IMG/VR virus record: IMGVR_UViG_3300042484_000751
Span: 1 to 41,581 of that record
Strand: one strand, 5' to 3'
Origin: a virus
DNA length: 41,581 nucleotides
Below the pieces are notes generated by a model. That model did no database searches and was not told the DNA's origin. It worked only from the letters and a program-made list of their open reading frames with translations. Of the stretch, positions 15,971 to 22,885 are shown piece by piece (position 1 is the stretch's first letter; each line of letters starts with the position of its first letter). Both the position numbers and the translations under genes were made by a program.

Positions 15971-17472
15971 AGGGTGACATAGCCCCAATATACTGTTTGA
16001 GATGATCCACTAGAATTGTTAATACCAAAGTCAAATCTATTGGTAGTTGCACTGGGAGCAACACTGCTGCGAACTATGGTGTTGGCAGTGCCTATAAATT
16101 GATTGGGTATGCTGGTAAAGTCAATTGGCGACCCACCGCCGTTGTAGACCCAGGCATACTGAACACCCACAACAGGCACATTAGTGTTTGTAACTACCGC
16201 AGTAGCACTATATGCTATAATACCATTAGGTATATTACCTCTAACCCATATTTGATATGTGCCGCTGGCAGGAACTGTAATGCTGTAGGTATTTGTTCCA
16301 GTAGTCACAGTCCATGATCCTAATGTTGTTAAGGCAACTCCAGTCAGGCTAGAGCCGCTACCAACAAAAGTACCAGGAATAGTTAAGTTACCAGTATTAT
16401 CAAATGTTGCAGTATACGAACCAGCAACTAAGGAGACATTTGCGCTTGTACCAACTACATTACCTGTGATAGAAATATTACCAACAAAATTAGATGCGAT
16501 AACATTACCTGATACTGCTAAATTGCTTAAAGATGTATTGGTAATGGCAGCAATTGCCCTTGCATTAGTAAAGTATAAGTTAGTTAATTCTGCAACGTTA
16601 GCTGTCTTAAGATCGGCAACGTTTGCTTTTAGAGCAACGTTGGCATTGGTAGCATAACCTAATAATAACACGTTAGAATCACCGTAGGTTGAAGAACCCC
16701 CGGTGGCAGTAGAATTAATTCTACCATTGGCATCAATAGTAATACTTTGACCGGCGGTTAATGAGGCAACAGCTCTTGCATTAGTAAAATATAAATTATT
16801 TACCTCAGTAACGTTAGCTGTCGTTAATATACCTGTTTGAGAAATACCAGATGCTATTTGAACATTGGATACGTTTCCAGTAACACCAGCTACTGTAGAT
16901 CCTGAACTACCTGTACTTGGTTCTCCTAGTTCAACCCATTGAAATGTATCCCCATCACCAAAGAATAGATACTCAACAGCAGTGTCTGCATGAATCCACA
17001 AATCACCTACATAGGGGTTAGTTGGAGCATTAGAGGAAACAGTTACATTAGCGGCATTAATTGATATAACACCAGTAGCGCTATCGTAAGAACCCTTACC
17101 ATTTACATTACCAGAGGCAATGGAGATGGATTCTCTTGCCCTAGCATTAGAAAAATATAGATTAGTTAATTCAGAAATATTAGCTGTAGTTAGTAACCCG
17201 GAAGAGGTAATACCGGAAGCCAATTGAATGTTAGATACATTACCGGAGACCCCGGCAACGGTGAAAGCTGCGGCCACATTGGCGGCATTAAATGCTAAAG
17301 ATGCAATAGTAGAGGCATTACCGGAACTGATAACAACAATATTACCGCTGTTATCCTTGGTATACAGTATCCTATCAACCAGGTTAAATACTGGTTCTCC
17401 AACCAAAACATTAGCGGCACCCGGAATTTGCCCAGATATATAAGACCGTTTTAGTTGAATTTCTGTTGCCAT
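15967..17472 (-). CDS. Tail fibre-like virion protein, 501 residues
   Basis: The N-terminus (MATEIQLKRSYISGQIPGAA, then GEPVFNLVDRILYTKD) matches the IQxKRS...GExxY type of the 457-residue neighbour and is probably a baseplate or fibre attachment module. The middle has repeated AELTNLYFTNARA segments, a PTNPYVGDLWIH / QWVELG module shared with the 2009-residue fibre, and short beta repeats such as ASNFVGNISITGNV. The last 110 residues (from about 390) are a distinct beta domain (SITVPASGTYQIWVRGNI) ending VYWGYVTL and could be a tip domain. The ATG shares a base with the upstream stop (TAATG), and the stop overlaps the LamG-like gene, giving a three-gene coupled unit. Confidence 0.82.
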   Translation of the reverse strand: MATEIQLKRSYISGQIPGAANVLVGEPVFNLVDRILYTKDNSGNIVVISSGNASTIASLAFNAANVAAAFTVAGVSGNVSNIQLASGITSSGLLTTANISELTNLYFSNARARESISIASGNVNGKGSYDSATGVISINAANVTVSSNAPTNPYVGDLWIHADTAVEYLFFGDGDTFQWVELGEPSTGSSGSTVAGVTGNVSNVQIASGISQTGILTTANVTEVNNLYFTNARAVASLTAGQSITIDANGRINSTATGGSSTYGDSNVLLLGYATNANVALKANVADLKTANVAELTNLYFTNARAIAAITNTSLSNLAVSGNVIASNFVGNISITGNVVGTSANVSLVAGSYTATFDNTGNLTIPGTFVGSGSSLTGVALTTLGSWTVTTGTNTYSITVPASGTYQIWVRGNIPNGIIAYSATAVVTNTNVPVVGVQYAWVYNGGGSPIDFTSIPNQFIGTANTIVRSSVAPSATTNRFDFGINNSSGSSQTVYWGYVTL

Positions 17473-17972
17473 TATTTGCTAGACATCCCAGCCATTTCAG
17501 CTTTTAGTCTTCTTATTTCTTGCAATAAAGTTTCGTTTTGATCTTTTAAAAAACTTGAACCACTATTAAACTTGCTCTCTAAGTCTGTGTTTTTATCTTG
17601 TAGAACCTGTATTTGCTCAACATATTTCTCTTCTAATACTCTTAAATTCTCACTGTTACTATTTTCAAGCGTTCTTATATTTTCATTGCATGTATTCTGT
17701 AATGATTCAACTAAACTTTTATAGGTAGAAATTTCTTCTTGAGCTTTATTAAGTTCTTTTTGACAATGTTCAAATTCTTTTTTCAAATCTTCAAACGCTG
17801 TAATGTTAAAATTCAAAGCGGGTAATTCTTCCACATATTTTTTATATGTGTCCTTCTCATCATTAGCCATTTGGAGTTGAGACTCAAGCACAATAATTTG
17901 TGCTTGAAAAGAATTTAACTTTTGATTTGTTTTATCTATTATTACATTAAAAAACTTGCTTGGATCTTCCAT
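17472..17972 (-). CDS. Coiled-coil protein, 166 residues, unknown function
   Basis: Starts MEDPSKFFNVIIDKTNQKLN and is almost entirely predicted coiled coil (about residues 10-155) with heptad-like Leu/Ile spacing (QAQIIVLESQLQMANDEKD, LEEKYVEQIQVLQDKNTDLE), ending RRLKAEMAGMSSK. The ATG at 17970-17972 has GAGGTGAG just upstream, so the longer TTG start at 17993 is not needed. It has its own TATAAATA promoter at 18003-18010 and is TAATG-coupled to the 501-residue fibre. A whisker/fibritin-like trimer or fibre-assembly factor is plausible, but there is no recognisable fibritin foldon. Confidence 0.7.
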   Translation of the reverse strand: MEDPSKFFNVIIDKTNQKLNSFQAQIIVLESQLQMANDEKDTYKKYVEELPALNFNITAFEDLKKEFEHCQKELNKAQEEISTYKSLVESLQNTCNENIRTLENSNSENLRVLEEKYVEQIQVLQDKNTDLESKFNSGSSFLKDQNETLLQEIRRLKAEMAGMSSK

Positions 17973-18002
17973 ACTCACCTCATAAAAGTACAATTAATAA
18001 TA

Positions 18003-18010
18003 TATTTATA
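18003..18010 (-). promoter_or_regulatory. T4-type late promoter for the coiled-coil / 501-residue fibre / LamG unit
   Basis: Perfect TATAAATA on the minus strand, 31 bases upstream of the preferred ATG at 17972 and ten bases beyond the stop of the 457-residue gene. Confidence 0.8.
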
Positions 18011-18019
18011 ACAAGTTTT

Positions 18020-19393
18020 TTAGTATGTTCCGCCGTCTATTCCACCGTATACGGGTGTACCATCGATACTTGCTTGTAATACTTGACCGTAGGTTCCAGC
18101 TGCAGTCACCTTCAAGGCACCTGTAGCATTACCAAACAAGATACCGTTAGTAGTAAATGTACCACGTCCAGTTCCGCCATCTCCAACAGCGATATTAGCA
18201 GTCAAACCAGATACTGTTCCACCCGTTAAATTGGCAACTAATGAGGCAATTGTATAGTCAGCAACAGAGACAACGTTACCTGTTGGGTTAGAAGTAAGAT
18301 TATTAAATAATTTAAATATACCAGAATCAGAAGCATCTCGGAACAAACCGGCGTACTTGGTACCTGAATTAACGTATTCACCAAAGAAGCCAATGTCTAA
18401 TGCATCTGATGGGTTAGAATTACCAAACTTAACCAGTGGATCTTCAACTATTAAGGTTGCTGTACTTAAAGTAGTTGCATTACCGAGTACAATTAAATCC
18501 CCGTTAACAGTCAGAGTGTTACCAATTGTAACATCATTTGGCAAACCAATTGTAATAGCGCCGTTAGCTGAGCTAACTTCAACCTCGTTAGCAGTACCTG
18601 TTAGACTCGTAACACCGAGGTTGGTAACGGTAATCGTATTATCTGTAACAGCAGTACTTATCCCCGTTCCACCGGTAACTCGAAGTGTATCCCCGCTGTT
18701 AAATGTGTCGGCGGTACCGGTATCAGCAGCTAAGTTAAACGATGTAGATATGGCTGCATTAGCTGCAGATGTAATTCTACCGAATGTATCAACTGTAATT
18801 ATAGGTATGTTAGTTGTTCCGCCATATGTTGAGGCAGATACACCTGAGGTAGATAGGGCTACAGTGATGTTAGAGGACTCACCTGCTTGCCCTGTTAAAG
18901 TAATACCTGAACCGGATGTTAGATTAGCAACATAATCCCCAATTGTATCAGTACCTAAGGTAACAGAATTACTGATTACATTTGCAACAATGGTAACATC
19001 TGTTGTACCATCAAATAGTACATTACCTTCAAGATCACCACTCAGATTAATTCGTCTGGCTGTAGTTAATTTTTGTGCAGAAGTAGCTGTAATATCACCA
19101 ACAAAAGAATTGGCAGTAATAGTGTTTGCAGAAAAATTACCTAGAGAATCACGAGCAACTAAAGTGCTTATAGTGTTAGCACTGGTTGCAGCATCTACCC
19201 TGGATGTATAGTATCTACCACCAATGGTATGAATTACTTCCCCGCCCCCGGAGTCTTGTACTTCAATATACAGTTTGGCGTTAGCGCCATTGTTACTTTT
19301 GTCGTAAGAATAGGCTAATTCCCCTTCCAGCAGATCTGCAGTGGTTGCTGCTGTTACGTTGGGGGAGCGTTTAATTTGAATAGTGGTTGCCAT
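18020..19393 (-). CDS. Tail fibre-like virion protein, 457 residues, ending in IDGGTY
   Basis: The N-terminus MATTIQIKRSPNVTAATTAD, then LLEGELAYSYD and KLYIEVQD, is the same attachment-module type as the 501-residue fibre. The centre carries SGDLEGNVLFDGTTDVTI, a STYGGTTNIPIITVDTFGRI module shared with the S74 fibres, and an NGDLIVLGNATTLSTATLIV module. The C-terminus runs GTYGQVLQASIDGTPVYGGI and ends IDGGTY, nearly the same last six residues as the next small protein (IDGGIY). No enzymatic domain is visible. It is probably a side-fibre or collar structural protein. Confidence 0.8.
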   Translation of the reverse strand: MATTIQIKRSPNVTAATTADLLEGELAYSYDKSNNGANAKLYIEVQDSGGGEVIHTIGGRYYTSRVDAATSANTISTLVARDSLGNFSANTITANSFVGDITATSAQKLTTARRINLSGDLEGNVLFDGTTDVTIVANVISNSVTLGTDTIGDYVANLTSGSGITLTGQAGESSNITVALSTSGVSASTYGGTTNIPIITVDTFGRITSAANAAISTSFNLAADTGTADTFNSGDTLRVTGGTGISTAVTDNTITVTNLGVTSLTGTANEVEVSSANGAITIGLPNDVTIGNTLTVNGDLIVLGNATTLSTATLIVEDPLVKFGNSNPSDALDIGFFGEYVNSGTKYAGLFRDASDSGIFKLFNNLTSNPTGNVVSVADYTIASLVANLTGGTVSGLTANIAVGDGGTGRGTFTTNGILFGNATGALKVTAAGTYGQVLQASIDGTPVYGGIDGGTY

Positions 19394-19415
19394 GATGGTT
19401 CCTGGTTATTATTGT

Positions 19416-19652
19416 TTAGTAAATTCCACCATCAATTTCAAATGCTGCAACTGTTACAGGTTGAGCTACCCACTTATTAGTTGTTGTATCATAAATTAAA
19501 GTATACCCATCTTGTAGATCAGTGGTATTAACATTACTTAAAGATTGTAAAGTACCACCTGTTGATTTGTTAACTGTAATACTGCCGGTTGCTCTTGAAC
19601 CTTGTGCAACAGAAATACCAGTATTAGTATTTTTTCTGACTGTAATTGCCAT
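19416..19652 (-). CDS. Small virion protein, 78 residues, ending in IDGGIY
   Basis: Begins MAITVRKNTNTGISVAQGSR and continues with TGSITVNKSTGGTLQSLSNV, then YTLIYDTTTNKWVAQPV and the terminal FEIDGGIY. The YxLxYDxxTNKWV stretch is a short beta hairpin module often seen in fibre-associated proteins. It lies between two structural genes with only about 20 bases on the downstream side, and abuts the 110-residue gene upstream. Function is unknown; the shared C-terminal tag with its neighbour suggests the same binding partner. Confidence 0.72.
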   Translation of the reverse strand: MAITVRKNTNTGISVAQGSRATGSITVNKSTGGTLQSLSNVNTTDLQDGYTLIYDTTTNKWVAQPVTVAAFEIDGGIY

Positions 19653-19985
19653 TTATTTTGTAGCCTCAGGGTAAACAGTGACTATACCTTCAACAAGTCT
19701 TTCGACTGTTGCAACGTTAGAAACTAATTCAACATCATATACATACCTACCGGGTTTAAGGGCACTGGTTTGTGTAGAGGTTAAGTCCAAGGACACTGTA
19801 CCATCGGCAGGACTAGCAATGTTGGCTGAAAAGGCAACATTGGCATTTGTATAATATGACCTTCTCATCTGGGAACGAACGGTGTAGTTGGTCAAGTTCC
19901 TTGCCGAACCCGTATCATCAGTTACAGTAATAGTAATACTATAAGTTGTACCTTGGTCGATTGCTAGGTTAGAGATAACAGCCAT
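19653..19985 (-). CDS. BppU-like / Ig-like virion structural protein, 110 residues
   Basis: Begins MAVISNLAIDQGTTYSITIT and has LTNYTVRSQMRRSYYTNANV, LDLTSTQTSALKPGRYVYDV and RLVEGIVTVYPEATK. This is the pattern of the small beta-sandwich N-terminal domain of baseplate upper proteins and of stand-alone structural proteins in aquatic T4-like phages. The ATG at 19983-19985 has GAGGAA upstream, so the TTG start at 19997 is rejected. A TATAAATA lies 24 bases upstream, making this the first gene of the 110/78/457-residue unit. Confidence 0.78.
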   Translation of the reverse strand: MAVISNLAIDQGTTYSITITVTDDTGSARNLTNYTVRSQMRRSYYTNANVAFSANIASPADGTVSLDLTSTQTSALKPGRYVYDVELVSNVATVERLVEGIVTVYPEATK

Positions 19986-20008
19986 TTTATTCCTCAATAT
20001 TTATCGTA

Positions 20009-20016
20009 TATTTATA
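20009..20016 (-). promoter_or_regulatory. T4-type late promoter for the 110/78/457-residue gene unit
   Basis: Perfect TATAAATA on the minus strand, beginning directly after the T-run of the terminator at 20020-20039 (T-tract and promoter are contiguous) and 24 bases before the ATG at 19985. Confidence 0.85.
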
Positions 20017-20019
20017 AAA

Positions 20020-20039
20020 AAAGGGCCCTAAGGCCCTTT
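20020..20039 (-). terminator. Intrinsic terminator after the tail-assembly-chaperone-like gene
   Basis: Perfect 8-bp stem AAAGGGCC / GGCCCTTT with a 4-base loop, followed in the minus direction by a run of seven T residues in total that leads straight into TATAAATA. It sits 17 bases past the stop of the 153-residue gene. It is the strongest intrinsic terminator in the window. Confidence 0.85.
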
Positions 20040-20056
20040 CTAAACAACGCTTAAAT

Positions 20057-20518
20057 TTAATTATAAGCGTTTAAGAAGTCCATTATTTCCGGAATAGCAG
20101 GCCACGTAGGATTAAATACATCACCAGTTGTAGTAATGTCTCTCAGTGCTTGTCGATATGTAGAAATAGTAGTCTTTTGCTCTTGGGTATAGGTCTCCCA
20201 TCTGTCGATAACTACAGCTCTATCAGAAGCTGACAGTAAAATATCGCGTTTTTCTCTCAAAAATATCAAACCCACCTCTACTGCTACAGGCATGACTCTA
20301 TCTAGCTCTGCCTGAGTTACACCTTTGGCAAGAGCTGCTTCTTTTGACAAGAAGCCCTCGTTATGACCAGCCCAGTTCATGTCAGCAATAGTAGCTTCAT
20401 CAACTAAAGATGTTGCGTTTAGACCCGATACATTACCCCAGCTATCTAGAATTTGCGTATATTCTATAGCCGTCAGATTTTGTAAGTTAATACGGTAATA
20501 CCATTTTTTATTTTGCAT
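20057..20518 (-). CDS. Tail assembly chaperone-like protein (Phage_tail_APC type)
   Basis: A 153-residue protein. The C-terminal half shows the Phage_tail_APC pattern: LREKRDILLSASDRAVVIDR, then YRQALRDITTTGDVFNPTWP and AIPEIM. In the family this region reads LRxxRxxLLxxSDW...YRQxLRDxP...WP. The Trp after SD is replaced here by Arg-Ala. The N-terminal half (YYRINLQNLTAIEYTQILD) is not recognised. These proteins accompany fibre genes in many myoviruses and are thought to assist fibre or tail assembly. It is followed by a strong terminator and so ends the transcription unit containing the oxygenase. Confidence 0.75.
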   Translation of the reverse strand: MQNKKWYYRINLQNLTAIEYTQILDSWGNVSGLNATSLVDEATIADMNWAGHNEGFLSKEAALAKGVTQAELDRVMPVAVEVGLIFLREKRDILLSASDRAVVIDRWETYTQEQKTTISTYRQALRDITTTGDVFNPTWPAIPEIMDFLNAYN

Positions 20519-20526
20519 AAATGCTC

Positions 20527-21249
20527 CTATTTTCTTGGTTCTCTAAGCTCGCTATTATAAACACTATGTCTAGCGCATTGTTTAGCTTCTAATTTTTTAT
20601 TTTTATTAATTTCATTTACAGTTGACACTCTTACTTTAACAGATCTTGGAATATTTTTTCTTTTAAAAGGTATTACTGTTACCAAGGGTGTCCCGGCCTC
20701 TAATGTTCCATCAAAATCTTTAATATGCCACATTGCGGGGAAGTTTATTGTCTGATCAAATACATCCGTGTCAACAACTCCAGATAAGCACGTGAATCTA
20801 GGATCAAAGTGATTAATCGGGGGAATAATTAAAACAGAATAACCAGGCGCAGTCTTAATGAACCATCTATTTATAAACTTTAAAGGCATGGTAGGTGATC
20901 CAGGGTAATTATTACCTACCTGTGCAATATGGTGGGTTTGAATTGCAGGTATCGGTATTTCAGGTATATCTAATAATTTACCATCCTTACTTACTCTTAA
21001 ATTAATAGTACCAGATAACGGGATTATATAACCTAAAGACATAGCATCTAATAAAGGTAAACATTTTTTAGCTGTAGTCATCTTGCGGCCCCAAGTATCT
21101 CTCGGGACACTTGGATCTTCAATATGCTGAGGTAGTCTTTTAAACCAATCAGGTATATCTTTATATGCAGGAATCGGCTCTGGTATTACTCCAAAAAATT
21201 CTGGTTTACAATGAAACTCAATAATATCATCTTTAAAAAAAATACTCAT
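20527..21249 (-). CDS. DUF6065-like conserved protein, unknown function
   Basis: A 240-residue protein resembling a family I recall as DUF6065, found in phages and bacteria near 2OG oxygenases. Characteristic segments are IPDWFKRLP (near residue 34), TTAKKCLPLLDAMSLGYIIP, KFINRWFIKTAPGYSVLIIP, LSGVVDTDVFDQTINFPAMW, and GTPLVTVIPFKR. No known catalytic motif is visible. The ATG at 21247-21249 overlaps the oxygenase stop as ATGA, so I prefer it to the longer ORF from 21273. The coupling implies that the two products act together, perhaps with this one as substrate-recognition partner, which is inference. Confidence 0.72.
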   Translation of the reverse strand: MSIFFKDDIIEFHCKPEFFGVIPEPIPAYKDIPDWFKRLPQHIEDPSVPRDTWGRKMTTAKKCLPLLDAMSLGYIIPLSGTINLRVSKDGKLLDIPEIPIPAIQTHHIAQVGNNYPGSPTMPLKFINRWFIKTAPGYSVLIIPPINHFDPRFTCLSGVVDTDVFDQTINFPAMWHIKDFDGTLEAGTPLVTVIPFKRKNIPRSVKVRVSTVNEINKNKKLEAKQCARHSVYNSELREPRK

Positions 21250-21845
21250 TTTAGTTTTGGCCCATTTACCCATGTAACAAGAGTCTTTCTTTCTCCTGCA
21301 GTCACATTTGTTACAGTGTGAGGTATATGAGAATAAAATAATAACATGTCTCCACGTTCTAATTCATACTCAACGTGCGTATCCGGGTTACCGCTAAAAT
21401 TAAATAGAAGATTACCACCTTCATATTCTTCCTGTTTAGAAAGCATTACAATTATAGAGAGCTTTCTAACATAACCCTCTTCGTTAAGTTTATTTGTAGA
21501 ATCAATGTGCCATTTATAATGACTACTTTCTTCCGATTTATACTTAGAAAATTGAATACCATCAAAATTAATTAGATCTAGTTGAAACTTATCATAGTTT
21601 ATTTTTGCAACTATTTCATTAATTTTTTTAAAGAGCCATATATTGTCTTCATCAGGTTGTATCCATGTTACGTTGACGTCTCTAATATCAAGATCTTTAG
21701 ACTCTTCATCCGCAGATCCAATAACACCCTTAGTAAATTCTGCATACTCCCCTATAGTATCAATAGTTTGCAAGTCCTCTTCATTAAAAGCTCCACGCCA
21801 CAATACTGCTTGCTCAATATCCGAAACATATTTAAAAATCTTCAT
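21246..21845 (-). CDS. 2-oxoglutarate/Fe(II)-dependent oxygenase (PKHD/prolyl-hydroxylase type)
   Basis: A 199-residue predicted dioxygenase with the full facial triad: H113 and D115 in YKWHID, the distal H176 in SHIPHTV, and the 2OG-binding R186 in GERKTLVTW ten residues later. The EEYEGGNLLF and ERGDMLLFYSH segments are typical of the PKHD-type double-stranded beta helix. Substrates of phage members are unknown; protein side-chain hydroxylation is most likely by family. It lies inside the fibre cluster and is ATGA-coupled to the DUF6065-like gene, so a virion or host-surface target is a reasonable guess. Its ribosome site is weak. Confidence 0.9.
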   Translation of the reverse strand: MKIFKYVSDIEQAVLWRGAFNEEDLQTIDTIGEYAEFTKGVIGSADEESKDLDIRDVNVTWIQPDEDNIWLFKKINEIVAKINYDKFQLDLINFDGIQFSKYKSEESSHYKWHIDSTNKLNEEGYVRKLSIIVMLSKQEEYEGGNLLFNFSGNPDTHVEYELERGDMLLFYSHIPHTVTNVTAGERKTLVTWVNGPKLK

Positions 21846-21875
21846 TTCATATCACTTTCTTTAATTTAAAAATTA

Positions 21876-22442
21876 TTAATAATTACCAGTTATATTATCA
21901 ACAGTCACATATCCCCCTGTAGGAACCGTTATGCTTAAAGTTGTGGAACTTTCATATTTTAGTGAGGATGCTGTCTGACCAATTACAGGGGCCGATGAAC
22001 CTGCGTTCCCACCTGGAAAAGTAATACCTCCAATTGTAGCTGAGGAGCCAGCATTACCAGGCGTGGCAGGATTAAAATATTGTTGACCCGGTGTAAAACT
22101 AGAAGATTGATAATTATAGTAACAAGTATAAGCTGCTGGTTCATAACCGCTGTAAGTTACATAATTACCTCCACCCCCTGGAAAGTTTCCAGCAAATTGA
22201 AAATAATAATTGCCGAAATATCGATACACGCAATGCACTGTATAGTAAGAAGTAGTTAGTCCTGGATTAGAGTATGAAAAGTTACCCGGGGTAGTAGGAT
22301 TACCTGACGCACCTCTACCACCAATACGAACAACAGTCTTTCCGTAAGGTAATGTATAGGTACCGGGAGAGTTAAACGTAGTGGATGTTGTAACCCCTAC
22401 ATTGGTCTTCTCTTTTAAAAGATTTGAGCCAAATCGTGCCAT
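21876..22442 (-). CDS. Gly/Tyr-rich fibre-tip or adhesin protein
   Basis: A 188-residue protein starting MARFGSNLLKEKTNVGVTTS. After a beta strand of the type TYTLPYGKTVVRIGGRGASG, the middle is rich in Gly, Tyr, Pro and Ser (NFPGGGGNYVTYSGYE, AATPGNAGSSATIGG-like stretches), and the end returns to beta structure (SLKYESSTTLSITVPTGGYV). Gly-rich loops framed by beta strands recall T4-superfamily gp38-type adhesins and tail-collar tips, where they form the receptor-facing surface. It follows the 127-residue fibre-associated gene by 12 bases. Confidence 0.7.
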   Translation of the reverse strand: MARFGSNLLKEKTNVGVTTSTTFNSPGTYTLPYGKTVVRIGGRGASGNPTTPGNFSYSNPGLTTSYYTVHCVYRYFGNYYFQFAGNFPGGGGNYVTYSGYEPAAYTCYYNYQSSSFTPGQQYFNPATPGNAGSSATIGGITFPGGNAGSSAPVIGQTASSLKYESSTTLSITVPTGGYVTVDNITGNY

Positions 22443-22454
22443 ACTAAACTCCTA

Positions 22455-22838
22455 TTAACTTGCATTAATAATAGCAAGAGACCCGTAGTACGTGCTATTA
22501 TCATAATAAAAAGACCACACATCTACGGCACCGCTTGCTGTAGTTCTAGGGGGTAATGTCCCCCCTGCATATTTAATTGTATTGCCAAATGCAATGGAAT
22601 AACCAGCACCTGAATTTGTGGTAATCATGACCCAGGATTGACCTTGCTGCGGGTTAGAAAAGGTAATGGTTGTACTTGCCCCCACTGCTACTCTGTAAAT
22701 ACTTGCGTCATCAGCAGAAAGATCTATTGATGTTGAACTCCCGCTGACCGTTACAGCTCGGGCAGCATCACAAAACTTTGTATTTGTAATTAATCGAGCA
22801 TTTGTAATTACTGTTGTACCTGCGACTTGAATTGCCAT
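22455..22838 (-). CDS. Fibre-associated small virion protein, 127 residues
   Basis: Starts MAIQVAGTTVITNARLITNT and continues as a compact beta domain: SIDLSADDASIYRVAVGAST, TITFSNPQQGQSWVMITTNS, then SFYYDNSTYYGSLAIINAS. The MAIQVAGTTVI opening and the TxITFSNPxxGQxWxxxxxN stretch are like the C-terminal beta domain of the 842-residue fibre (TAITFINMTSQVV) and many phage fibre proteins. A GGAG ribosome site preceded by nine A residues lies before the ATG. It is probably a stand-alone fibre module; the function is not known. Confidence 0.7.
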   Translation of the reverse strand: MAIQVAGTTVITNARLITNTKFCDAARAVTVSGSSTSIDLSADDASIYRVAVGASTTITFSNPQQGQSWVMITTNSGAGYSIAFGNTIKYAGGTLPPRTTASGAVDVWSFYYDNSTYYGSLAIINAS

Positions 22839-22885
22839 CTTCGTTCTCCTTTTTTTTTATGAACTCGGCATAGTATAATTATATA

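Noticed and set aside
15970-15988. Longer TTG-initiated start for the LamG-like gene, and similar TTG extensions at 4523, 17993 and 19997
   Set aside because: In each case an ATG just downstream has a better ribosome site or a stop/start overlap, and the extension is read from ribosome-site sequence.
20868-20875. Perfect TATAAATA on the minus strand inside the DUF6065-like gene
   Set aside because: It encodes part of a conserved segment (KFINRW), and the next start codon downstream is hundreds of bases away, so it is most likely a chance match in AT-rich coding DNA.
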